DNA from: Sthenelais limicola
Taxonomy: Eukaryota; Annelida; Polychaeta; Phyllodocida; Sigalionidae
Assembly: GCA_942159475.1 (NCBI GenBank)
Contig: OW804096.1
Coordinates: 110,768,194 to 110,832,193, forward strand
DNA length: 64,000 nt
Direction: 5' to 3'
Shown here one piece after another: positions 33,601 to 44,933 of the stretch. How positions within the stretch are numbered: the first letter of the stretch is position 1; each line of letters opens with the position of its first letter. The notes below the pieces were generated by a model. It was not told the origin of the DNA, made no database searches, and saw only the letters and a program-made list of their open reading frames with translations. The translations under genes were made by a program, and so were the position numbers.

Positions 33601-35238
33601 AGTTATCAAGCAATGGTAATCATCGGTTTATATTTAAGATTAGGGGTTTTGGGGGGACATATAACAGAGGCTACTATCCATCTTGGTGTGGAGATCGCAC
33701 AGCCCAAGGGCTCTCTGTGGATTAATTATTATTGACTTGAGTTGGTCTGGGACAACTGCCCAGCAGGGCGTATGATGGCGTCTATCTCCCCGAAGTGACT
33801 GGACAACAAGGTAAAATACTGTTTAGCGATCTTGCTCCTTTATTCTTGTCGTTCAACTGGGGGAGCTCTACAACGATCCCTGTCTGGGCACCTTACCCTA
33901 GATCCCACCCTTATTTATACTCCCTTCCCCCATGGTCCCATCTCCACTCACAATGTGGAACCCTAGCACCCGAATGGCGGACAAACATACCCAATATAAA
34001 TCGTTCGTCCACTGCTCCCCAACCCAATCTACTATACTACCCTCCCCTTAGAATATTTTGGTCCCCAAAATTGAAAATTAGAATCCCTAACATGTTTAAC
34101 CGTGAATGCTACTCAGGGTAACAATACACAAAGTACATTTAGTAGCGCGCTAGTAAACATCATCTTCAGGATTACATAAGACTGGTCTGCGTCGTTCATG
34201 GTTTCCCATATATGTAAATCTACCCTTTCTCAACCAAGGGCCAGACTATCAACTACCGCAAAGTGTCATCTACCAAAAAGCGGGCCGCCAAACATTGCCA
34301 CATATTACGACAACCTATGTAGCACTAGCAGACCCGCGGTCACCCAAGACCCGCGGTCACCCATTATGTCACGTCATGCCTCACTGCTCATGTCTCCCTG
34401 CAACCTGAGTTAGTGGTCAGTGCTGTGATCTGAATGCTTGGTATAACATAGCCAATATGCTATATATAGCCAAGCTCAAATTCTATAACTTTTGAAATAA
34501 TAGTCCGATTTGAACATAGTTGGTGTCATAGGCTTTGAAATGAAGAGACAAAACCAGAAAAGTTCACATTTTGTAACTAGGGGGACCGGGGGCCCCTTAA
34601 TTTGGGGGAGAGACTTATCAAACCTCAGACCCCTCAATGATCTCCCCCAGAGGTTGTGCCACTGTACACAGAGGGATTTAGGCTGTCTTTCCTCTCTCTC
34701 TCTCCCTCTCTGTTCTCTCTCTCTCCCTCTCTCTCTCTTTCTCTCAGAGCAGGGTTTTGTTAAGGTTTTGAGTAGGTGGGATTTGTGTGGAAATGGGGGG
34801 ACCATATTTTCTGAACTGAGACCCCGCCCAGCATAGGGGTGGGGGGGCTGCAGGGGGGGGGGGCTATCCTTGGGGGGAATCTCTGGGGAAATAATAACTG
34901 ATCAATTGTCCCTCGACCTAGGCATCTGCAGGTTTTAGCAAGAATTATTTCTTTTCTTAAGAATTTGTCTACTATGACAAATTAAAGGAGAAACTACACA
35001 AGTTTCAGTGTGTTCTTTCATGAATATTATTTGAGATGTAGGCTAATATTTGTTAAGATGTCATTAGGATACAAACGAAAAACAGGATTAATAAAAAAAA
35101 TACGTTATAACAACAACAAATTGGCATATCATACCATAGTTACCCCTATTATAGTTAACCATTTCCTTTTGCCAAAAAGTGGCAAAAAACAATAATATAT
35201 CCTATATTTTAAAAAAAACGTTTAGTAAATGTTCGGAT
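30620..35238. other. Noncoding, mostly unrecognised
   Basis: Contains a small perfect hairpin (TATACGTGAC, 5-base loop, 31051-31075), a 10-bp triplication (ACGATTGGGC, 32757-32786), a TTCGTCTTGG/TTCGTC minisatellite (33547-33592), CT-rich sequence at 34690-34745 and a G-rich stretch at 34840-34880. The part 33650-34120 could hold the LTR of the decayed Gypsy element at 35315, unproven. Confidence 0.45.
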
Positions 35239-35270
35239 TCCTATCAGAAGTAGATCTACTTCTGATAGGA
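35239..35270. repeat. Perfect 32-bp palindrome
   Basis: The sequence starts TCCTATCAGAAGTAGA and is exactly its own reverse complement, with no spacer. A second hairpin (CAAGTGCC GAA GGCACTTG, 35289-35307) follows. Both sit just past the stop of the accessory ORF at 35315. Confidence 0.85.
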
Positions 35271-35314
35271 AAAACTGCCTCTACAATCCAAGTGCCGAAG
35301 GCACTTGTCACTTC

Positions 35315-36961
35315 CTAATCCTCCTCCTCATCAGGTTTGTAGGTTTTCCATGCTGTCTGTGTGATATTGCGGACGCCTGGTTCCAGTTCCTCCGTCTCGG
35401 TTCGTTCTTGGGTCGACTCAATGGGGTGAGTGACCATGTCGGGCAGCTCCATTATCATCTCTGGCTCAGGTATTGCTGCCCCTACATCAGCTCTCCAGAA
35501 TGATCTTTCATATTTGACGGTCCAGATTCCCTCCTCCTGCGTTACGTCCTATACCTGTTTCCACTTAGACATGGTGATATGTGGTGGCACCCACATATTG
35601 CCGCTACAGGCAATTCAACTTTGGGGTCAAACACCATTCCTGATAAGAGCGGTGTCCGACGTCTTGGGCCGAATGGTCCTGCTCCACTGGCTATTTGTCT
35701 CGGGAAGGGAGCTTGGCCCTCCATCCTTTGACTGATGCTGGTGGACTGATCTGGGTAGCTGACGCTCATCTTCCCCTTGTCTGGGGGCCTAGATTCAGCG
35801 AGGCAATCCCTGAGTCCGGGCTCATCATTCGTCCAGATGGGCCAGGGGTGGAGTGGGTGGTGGTAGGCTTGTCCTGCTCATTGTTTTCCTTTTCCTTTGC
35901 TGCCGTCTTTGCTGCTGCTGGCTCGGGGGCTTCACCCTGCTTGTCTGTGGATGGTTGTTCCTTTTATCCTGTGTGGTCTGCAGGTTTCGGTGCTGATTCT
36001 GCTGACTGGGGTGGCTGCTCTAACATGGCCTTCGTCCTGGGGGTGAGGTCTAGTGGAAGGGACCAGGTTGAGGCCGCACCCGGAGTGCCCTGTCCTCCCA
36101 TCCTCTGCCAGTCCCACGTAGGGGTACAGAGTGGGTTTATTGATGAGGTGGTGGGTGGGGTCAACTGGGCCAGCGATTCCATCACCATCGCTCTCATCTG
36201 GCCGTAGGTCATGCCTGGTCCGGATAGGTGCTCGTGCGTGGCCATGTGTTTCATTAACGAAGGACAGTTACCTGAGAGCTTGTAACAGATCCAGCATTTG
36301 AATGACTCATCCATGTCCGGCCTTACTCTTTCCACATCCATTCTTGACCAGCTTTGTTGCTCCTCCTCCTCTTCCACCATTTGTAGTTCGCGGGGACTAG
36401 TCATCTCGTCTGGCTTACTGTCTGAACTCTGGTCCAACTCTCGGGATCTGGTGGTGAATTCAACGCCATATTTGCTTTCTTTCTCTCTTACTGTTGCTCT
36501 AATGGTCTGAATGCCGAGCTCGGGTCTGTGTTGTTTACTGCCGCCCGGTGGACGATTACTCATCCACCCGGGGGTGGCGCCACCGTCTTCGTCCTCTTGT
36601 TGCTGGGAACTTCTACTCTGGACACCACTGTGATTTTCTGTACTCCAATGTCGTCTGCCCCTGGCGGATTGATGGTGGAAATGTTCTCTCTTTCTACTCT
36701 CCTCCTGTTCTCCTGTCCCCCTTTCTCCTCCTTCCGATTCCTCTCCCTCTCTCTCCTCCGTCTTTCTCCACTTGGACTGCGGGCCCTCCTGTGTCCCCAT
36801 TTGTCCCACCTGTGGTCCATCCTCTGGTCTCTGTGAGCCACTTTCACTGCTACTTTCTTAGCTAATTCAACTAATCCAAGTGGTTGCTTCTGCTGTTCCA
36901 GGAGAAGTGGTTGGGATTCAAATTCCAACCCAGGTGCCACTGCCCGGACTGATGAAGTCAC
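35315..36961 (-). pseudogene. Gypsy accessory ORF with C2H2-like zinc finger, frameshifted
   Basis: The ORF lies directly downstream of integrase. The N-terminal part is Arg/Glu-rich (RARSPSGERRRRERERNR) in one frame, ending at PPPGG. It then shifts to another frame holding RELDQSSDSKPDEMTS and a finger, FKCWICYKLSGNCPSLMKHM followed by ATHEH. The tail shifts again to DPKVELPVAAICGCHH and ends YKPDEEED. At least two frameshifts are needed, so this is a broken copy. Some invertebrate Gypsy lineages carry a third ORF of this kind; its function is unknown. Confidence 0.6.
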
Positions 36962-36968
36962 TGAAACC

Positions 36969-37325
36969 TTAGTAACTTAATTCCACCACCCTAGCAACTA
37001 CCCCTCCTCCTCCTGACACCAAAGCCCCTCCCCCCTCTGGCTCCCGTTGTTTGGCTATTTTTAGACTGTCTCCATGTACTACCTTCGTCTTCCTCCCCCA
37101 TCTGATCTTATAGGTGGTGGGTGACAGTCTCACCTCTACAGACCACGGTCCTGTCCAGAATCTTTGAAATTTTGGGCACACACCTGTCCGCTTAATTGGT
37201 TGGAAGAACCAGACCTTGTCCCCTGGCTCATAAAGCACTTCCCTGACATTCTTGTTGTACCATGCAGCATCATTTTCTCTCACCATTCCCATATTTTTCC
37301 ATGCAATTCTATGGGCTTCGGCCAT
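36969..37325 (-). CDS. Gypsy integrase C-terminal fragment (GPY/F-like module)
   Basis: This open frame of 118 codons begins MAEAHRIAWKNMGM and includes YEPGDKVWFFQP, RFWTGPWSVEVRLSPTTYKI and VVHGDSLK. These are typical of the region after the catalytic core of Ty3/Gypsy integrases. The frame continues upstream of the Met in the genome, to about 37440, so the Met is not a real start. Confidence 0.8.
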   Translation of the reverse strand: MAEAHRIAWKNMGMVRENDAAWYNKNVREVLYEPGDKVWFFQPIKRTGVCPKFQRFWTGPWSVEVRLSPTTYKIRWGRKTKVVHGDSLKIAKQREPEGGGALVSGGGGVVARVVELSY

Positions 37326-37649
37326 TTTCTGATGGCAATCCTGAACAAACTCGAAGGGGTTTGTTTCTTTGTCCGGGGTGGGGTAGCATACCTCCCACGG
37401 GAGGTGTGCATACCTTCCATAGGAGGTGTTCCCCGTCCTCTGGTATTCTTGCTATATTATGCTCTTTTTCAGATCAAGCAAGTGGCATGTGGCGATGTTC
37501 CTTCAGCGCTTGCTCTCTCTGCATAGTTTGATGGATCACAGTAAAAAAAATAGGGCCTGCAAGTGTGTCATGAGAGAGGCTGAGAAAGGGGTGGGGTGGT
37601 ATCTGTCAAAATGCCGGGACTATAGAGTCCTATAGGCTTGGTAGCAATG

Positions 37650-38971
37650 TTTCTTCTATGATCAGGATCAATAAAGGAGTGCCGCAGGGAAGTTTGATCG
37701 GACCCTTAATATTCCTAATCTATGTGAATGATCTGCCCTCATGTGTTGATGTTATATATAATCAAATACAAGATGTATATATGATGATGTGAAGGTTAGC
37801 ATGTCGATGTACGCAGATGACACTGCAATCACCATAACTAGCCCTGATGTGAATACTTGTATTGAGATTTCACAAATTGCCTCGAACGTTGTAAACGACT
37901 GGATGACGTCAAACAAACTGAAGCTAAATTCCGGAAAATGTCAATTACAGATACTAGGTACAAAATCAAAATTAAAAAATATCAATGTGGATCGTTCAGG
38001 TAGAAATTATATCAACGGGCAAGAAATCAAAATGTCCAAGAACGTTAGATATTTGGGTTATCAGATCGACCCCTACCTCAGCTTCAATGAGCATTTTATT
38101 ACGATGCGATTTGCAATACAGTCCAAATTGAATATTGTATCAAGACTACGGTCGTGCCTAAATCAGAAAATGGCTGAAACAATTGTGAAAAGTCACATCT
38201 TATCGATTGTCGAATATGGTAATTTATTTCACGAAATGGCCTATGTAAAAAACATAAATAAAATACAGAGTGTCTTAAACAGAGCAGTGAGACTAATATT
38301 TGTTAATGACAATGCAAGGACCCTGGAAGAAATGTATGATGCCACTAGGATAACAAAATTCAGGAAAAAGGGTAATATTGCAATTCTAAATTTAATGTTT
38401 AGCCTAAAAGATGTTCCTAACATGATTCTTGAAATGCCAAGAGCCACTAGGTTGGCTGAAGGAGTCAATTTGGTTATAATGGCACCTAGAACTGAAAAGT
38501 TGAGGAAATCCCCATTCTTCCAGGGGCCTAGAATGTGGAACAGTTTGCATCTGTTGGCAAAGAACATGTCATGGCCAGCGCTTAAGAATCATCTAAAAGC
38601 TGAGGAGAACTGGATGTTATGAGATGAAAGGTATTGTTCACACCTGTAACAGGATTAAGCTGAATAAATCGATGGAAAGATTGTATGAATAATCACAAAG
38701 TAAAAAATCGGTGAAAATGTTGACGAAACATTTTTATATTAAGCGAAATCTAATATTACATGTTTTTAACTACTGGGCCTATACCAAAAAAATTTTGTGT
38801 TGTGACCTTGTCACCAGAACTGTATTGTCACTGTGTAAGATGTAATGAGTACTGTAAATTCTTGTAATGATATGGAAGTTAATGTAATTGTAAAATGTAT
38901 ATTTTTTCATAGGAGATGAGACCTACCACATTGTGGAAATCTGCCTAATAAAAATGTTTTAAAAAAAAAAT
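37650..38971 (+). mobile_element. 5'-truncated LINE (non-LTR retrotransposon) 3' end
   Basis: Similarity begins within the reverse transcriptase at INKGVPQGSLIGPLIFLIYV (37667 onward) and runs through the YADD motif to the C-terminal end of the protein. A 3' UTR of about 340 bp follows with AATAAA (38947) and a short A tail at 38960-38969. Everything upstream of the RT palm is absent, which is the usual 5' truncation. Confidence 0.85.
37789..38622 (+). pseudogene. LINE reverse transcriptase C-terminal fragment, 277 codons
   Basis: The frame contains MYADDTAI (the catalytic YADD), WMTSNKLKLNSGKCQ, a ...YLGYQIDPYLSFNEH motif, and the C-terminal FFQGPRMWNSL. This is the order seen in CR1/jockey-type elements. 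The upstream GVPQGS block is in a different frame and is separated by about 40 bp containing TATATAATCAAATAC, so an insertion or rearrangement has broken the palm domain. Not functional. Confidence 0.85.
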
Positions 38972-41900
38972 AGAGTCACTATGAGAGATAAAGAACATAA
39001 TCTAATACATCATTTAGGATAATCAGTCTTAACCGTTTTTTGATTATTGATAACTAATACATTTCTAATGAATTTTAGGCATTTACATATATTATCTGAA
39101 CTTTATATTTGGGAGAAAAACAGCTGTCATTTCCGACGTAATGTTATGATATAGGGGTCACCAACGCGTTAGTCCTCAAGTTGGGTGCATGACGTATATC
39201 CTGGACGGCCCCTAAGAATAAGAGGTATTCCCTACCTAAGAAAAACTACACTTGTAGCAACCAAGTTCTGTATAACATCAGGTTTCACAAGGACATCTTG
39301 CCTGAGTGCAGTTTGTTGTTACCGAATTTAGTGGCCCTTACTAGTGCCCCGGTGGCAGTCAAGTCTGGGTGGGGGTGCACGGCCCTACTAAGTGTATGTA
39401 TAAATGGCAGTCATTATGAATCATTAAATATTTAATCTAGTGGTTAAGAAAGCATATAACTAAGAAAGCTATGAGCGAAAACAATCAAAAGGTTCATGTA
39501 CACATTTTGATGTAGGCTATGGGGGAGAAAGCCTGACCCCCTAGTGAAAGCCTGAGGAAGCAAAAGGGTATACAATACCGTTAAAAATAAAGCAGTTTAT
39601 GAGTTAAGAAGTAAGGAGTAAGAATACCATAGATATTGCTTCATAGATAATGGAATAATACTTCACAGTGGTTGTCTTACCATCAGGCCATTTCCTTGAA
39701 AACTGTGAGCATTCGGTAGGTGATCACCTCTGGGGATTTCTGTCATTTCGACTGAGCAATGAAAGATGTGACTTTTTATGTGATTGTCAGCGTTCACCAC
39801 CAATGGGTGCTGATTGCAAGTCACGTCTGTCATCGGTGGATAAGAAGTTATTAAGAAAAGGGTTATCAGTGCCGTTGAGCCATTTGAACATGGGAATAAA
39901 ACCACTGCATGCTCTCAGCAATTAGCGTCTGCTAGATACATTTATACGACGGTATGCATGCATACACATACAATAAATATTTTCAGCTAACTGTTCCCAA
40001 ACATCTGAGGGAAATTCCTCAATCACTTTATCAATATACCAGTATTTCCACAACCCCAGCCATATATCTGTCAACAAAATGTAAAAAAATCTATCTATCT
40101 TGTTTCTGATTTCTTCTGCTTCCTTCTGCAAGGATTGAATGGAGTTGAAATAAAGCTAAAAAGAATGATAATGTTTTGGGGTTTTTTTTTGGGGGGGGGG
40201 GGGGGGGCGTTTACATTTCACGTTTTAATGTTACTTTTCCTCACTTTCCTCACATTTCCTCACTTTTCTCCACTTAGCTCCACTCACTCCTCACATTTCC
40301 TCACATTTCCTGACATTTCCTCACTTTTCCTCACTTTCCTGACATTTCCTCCCTTTTCCTCCCTTTCCTGACATTTCCTCACTTTCCCTCACATTTTCTC
40401 AATTTTCCTCACATTTCCTCACTTTTCTTCACTCAACTCAACTCCACTCAACTCCACTCACTCCTTGAAACTGTGACCCTTCCCTTACCGGCATATGTCC
40501 AACGGCTTACCAACCAGCATATGTCCGACGCTATTATCCATTTGGCCACCTCACCAGTTGCTATCTTTGAGGTTATATCATCGAGAAAATACTAAACCAG
40601 TCTAGGCCCAAAGTTGAGAAAGTCCCTTCCAGTGAAGGGAAAGCCTCTCGCCTCAAACTGCAAAGTGCCATTAAGACCGCAAAATGTCTTTATATTCCCA
40701 TTAAAATGCTGAGTTCTAGGCAGGGATACCGATTAGCCAAGTAGGCTGACATACCATTCTTATATCTGAGGGTTTGGACCTAGAGTAATGATTTATTAAG
40801 GTGAAATTAAGATTCAAATACACAATGCCATATGCACAGGATACACTGGGGATACATGAGGGCAATGTATCCTAAGTGATTAAATACCTTAATATCATTA
40901 TTGCGAGAATACTTGGAGACTTTAAATAGGTTTTCAATATTCCTTCATGGGTAAATCGATGCTGTTTTGACTCTGGGAACTTTGATTATTTGAAATATGG
41001 TCATTGAGCACACAGTCTTGTGAAATGGTTTCTCCCATTCTCCTTATGTTGAATGTATGTATGAATGATGTATGCATACGGTGTATGTATGATTGATGTA
41101 TGTATGTATGTTAGTCAAACGGTAGCACCGGTGGATGCCCGCGGCAGTTTTTCAGTGCGTTTACGCCTGCATGTATTTGTTATGCTAGCTTGATGTTTTG
41201 TTCAGAATAAGATAAACATGTTCCATCACATATACTTTCAATGTTACAGGTAAAATTAACAATTTTGAATCATAAAGTTGCACTTTAACATGACAAATAG
41301 TATATTGTTATTTATTGGCTGAAAATTAAATTGATGGTTACATGTAACTGAAATCTATAAATGTTTCCCTTGGACACGGAAATTAATTGAATTAAGCTGA
41401 CACAGGTTGTGAATACTTTAAAACGGCAAAACAGTAATAGAATGTATATATTTATTATTTACATTATATAATATCAATTGCAACTGATCCTTGTTACCTT
41501 ATACATTTGGATTTCATTTCATTTGTCTTGTTTACTAGAGACACATCAGTTGGGGCGACTGGACTAGCGGACTAAGGAGCTAACTCATCTTACTTGCTCA
41601 CTTTAGAAGCCTATTCAAAATTGCTTACCGATCTGCCTCATTGAAACACATCTGGGACGGCCAGTACAAATAAGTCAGATGCCCACCCCGACAGCCAATG
41701 ATTTAATTAATCACGAGATATGACGATTCACAACGCTCACGCAATAACATGATTGAAGAAGCAGCCTTGTACATGCACGTCTCTTTGTATGAATAATCTA
41801 CACTGGTCTCCACTATTACCATGTGGATAGATATATGTACACGTTTTTATTGAACTCATTGCTATATACAAATTTAATATGATTCCCTTTATGAAAACGC

Positions 41901-44131
41901 CAAATGTACCACTGAAATTATGACAATCAATAGATTTCATGAAAGTCAACTGAGAGATTGTTGTCTGTTCCACCATAAAGAAACTCCAGATAATTATGAT
42001 CCATGATTTATTGTTGGAAATCTTTTGGTGTGGCACCAATATTTGATACATGCACAATGCCCCCCTATTTCTCAAGGTTCAGTGACTGCATCATCTATGT
42101 CCGTATCTGTTTCTACACTGTATGCATATTCAAAATAAAACAGAATAATCTATGGAATTTCCTGGAATGCACTTTGGAACCTTTTATCTATAATCATAAT
42201 TATGTTTATGTTCATGTTCATGTTCATATTCACTACAAATGACTATTTTATTACATTACTGAAACTATACCACAAGGATTTGATCATTCCTCCTAAACTA
42301 CCAAACTTTATCTGACCAAGAAGTATGCCAAGAGGTATACCAATTAATAAATAATATCAAATGGTCAAAAGTAAAAGAAATAATGAGCAATTTTTGTCAT
42401 TTTCAGCGTTTTTGAATTCAAATGTTCATAGAGCAAAAACTGTTTATCAGATTCTTTTTATTGTTACCCAAGTTGTGGTCCTATGTCTTGAAAAAGTTGG
42501 GTCCTAATTGTATACTTCAGGTAAATTTTTTAAATAATGTTACAGAGTTTTGAATAACGGAAGAATTTGCGTGATACCAATGTGATATAAATTCATATAT
42601 AAAAAATCTACAGAAATAATTCCTTTGTGTAAACGCTTAGCATCTGAATGACGTCCTATATTGATATAGTATCAAGTTCCTGTGAAAATTATTTCTTGGA
42701 CGTTTAAGTCATTTTTCAAAAAGTCAGAAAAGGTCTCTAAAGTGACATTACCCATGTGTACTAATTAAATGGTCTAACCATCCCTACTTTCCACTTCTAA
42801 GGTAATTAATTGTTATGGAGTGATGTGCGGTGATATAAATATAGAAGTAATTGTGCACTAGGAAGGTTGTCGTCCTTGGCCGAGCTGGCTTTAAGTTGGA
42901 CTCCAGCAGACAAAATAAACATGTTTATTAAGCAGTCAATTAAGCCTGGGAAATCTGGTACATCCCATTAACAAATCGCCTGTTGACAATAATGTCAGCT
43001 ATTATAAAGGTCTCGATGCCTTATTTGTACAACGGTTGTGGTTAGACCTACTACTATGATTTCTTCTTAACAACGTTTTCAAGATTCCAATTCCCATCAG
43101 GAGAAACAGACAACAGATCAATACCGAGAGGTCTAGAATAATTGACAACTACCCCGATCAGTTGTGGTATAAAGAATTCTTCTAGTATTAAACTCAGCCT
43201 GAGCTCAGAGCAGGAAACAGGAATGTGCTGAAGTTGGATTTTGATGCTAAAAGTAATCCAGTGTGCACAGGTGACAAACCTGCATTGATCAAACATCAAT
43301 GTAAGGAATGGCTGGTTACCCTAATTTCTTGTTCTTGTTAACAAAATTTCAGTCTTGGACCTTTTTAGACTGCCACCAGTTTTAGGGGCATATTTTCTCT
43401 GACATCCCGCTACCATTCCCCTATCCATACCCCCAAGGGTGTGTGTGTGTGTGTGTGTGCGGGGGTGGGGTTGCAAGTTCCATGCTGAGATAATCGAATA
43501 CATGGGATGTATACGAGGAAGGAGATGGAGAGGGACAGGGAGAGAGAGAGACTGAGGAGGATGGATAGGGGAGGAGGGATAGGGGGAGGAGGAGGGACAG
43601 GAGGAGGAGTGGGTGTTCCTCAAGTATTGATGACCTCATGGGGGGTTCCCCAACGCTTTCTACTATCCTAAAGTTATAACCCTTTGTTCACGTTTTGGTC
43701 GTGGTCATTAAACCATGTTGTTGCAATATCTTTTAGGACTTATGTTCATACTGGGCATTAGTGAAATGCAAAAGATAATCATAAAAAATCAGATTTTGAG
43801 GTTGTGTTCAAGGATTAGGAACAATTGTGTTAAACCGTTCTCTAGAATTTCTTACTATCGCTTTTGATTTCTTCCAGTAAGTTTCGATAAAACCTTTGTT
43901 TGCTCGTTTTAGATTTTTGTTAAAACGAGCCAAACAGAGAAAGTATTATTTTGTCAACTTCAAGTTCATTTAATTTGGTGGCAATGCTCTCGAGCATCTC
44001 TGCCTGTTCGGCGACATGGTTGGCTGTTGAGGCATAGACATTGAACACACAAATATTTTTACCGCCTATTAATAGCATGATGTACTGCCATCTACCATGT
44101 GAGTCGGCTCCTTGAAGCCTTAAATGTGGCT
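38972..44131. other. Noncoding, simple repeats only
   Basis: Apart from the array at 40219, only ATGTATG-type repeats (41047-41110), a GT run (43440-43459) and a purine-rich stretch (43510-43615) were seen. Confidence 0.45.
40219..40465. repeat. TTCCTCAC polypyrimidine tandem array
   Basis: About 245 bp of irregular 8- to 10-bp units (TTTCCTCAC, TTCCTGACA, TCCACTCAAC). A 15-G run lies just upstream at 40192-40207. Confidence 0.9.
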
Positions 44132-44933
44132 TTAGATCATTTGGAACTTTAGTTCTTTAGCTGCATAAGCCATTTTCCTGGCTCTGGCATTTCTCTGGCA
44201 AACGAAGAGCGGGAGATCATTATGTTGTTCACGTGCTGTGTAGCTTATTGTGGTCAGATCTTGCATTCCAATGTTGTAAGAGGATGACACAGTGGAAGAC
44301 ATAGTCCAAACTGCTCTTTGGTGCTCTGTCATTCCACTTCCTTGTGTTAGGCCCCCTTGGCTTTTTAGTGAAGGCATTAATGTCTGCTCTATCACAAGAT
44401 CAGAGCCTAGGCCAGCCCAGTATTGGCTGCTGCGTCTTATCACATGGAAGCCAGCCCAGAACTTCTGATACACCTCAGGGTTGTCACTCTCCAATGCATG
44501 CATCTTCTGGGGATACAGACAAGCTGACTTAAGACAATTTGGATGGCCAGAGGCAGCAAGTATTGGCAAGCAAGCTGAGATGGCACAGATGCAATTCCCA
44601 TGACCCCATTTGATCAGCAGCAACAAGTGCATGAGCAATTCCCACCATATGCATGTAGTTCACCCACAGCTTGCTGGTTTTGGAGGTTGCAGCCAGTTCA
44701 TTCTTTTTGAGGGTAACAGTTTTGTCAATGCTGGGGATACAATCTGATTTCAATGAAGACTCTAAGTTACTTACACCAGTCTCTACCAGTGTGTAGACTC
44801 TCTCAAGATCAAGCGCTTGGTCTAGAAATTCAGGGTCATCTTCCATGATTCTAGAAACAATCTGGCATGTAAGGCACTGATCCACCAGCAGGTGTCCATA
44901 AAAGGCTTGTTGTACTGCCTTTCCACTCACCAT
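44132..44933 (-). pseudogene. Decayed copy A of an invertebrate repeat-protein family (N-terminal and middle part)
   Basis: The start MVSGKAVQQAFYGHLLVDQC fits the start of a family of unnamed, repeat-encoded invertebrate proteins that I recognise by pattern. Next come WVNYMHMVGIAHALVAADQM, GFHVIRRSSQYWAGLGSDLV, IEQTLMPSLKSQGGLTQGSG and YTAREQHND. Two overlapping frames are needed, with the switch between 44529 and 44638, so this copy is frameshifted. It ends after the EQH motif. No function is established; the family behaves like transposon cargo. Confidence 0.65.

Larger units (their letters stand above)
35315..37440 (-). pseudogene. 3' part of a decayed Gypsy element: integrase C-terminus plus accessory ORF
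   Basis: On the minus strand from about 37440 the reading gives EVCYPTPDKETNPFEFVQDC and then AEAHRIAWKN. A basic integrase tail follows with the GPW.V..RLSPTTYKIRW (GPY/F-like) module, ending near 36969. Homology stops abruptly at 37440, so the 5' part of the element is missing. A separate downstream ORF follows and ends YKPDEEED at 35315. LTRs were not identified; the sequence from about 33650 to 34120 contains AATAAA on this strand and might be one, unproven. Confidence 0.75.

Noticed and set aside
33650..34120. LTR of the decayed Gypsy element
   Set aside because: An AATAAA on the right strand and CA/TG-like edges exist, but there is no second copy, clear primer site or polypurine tract to confirm it.
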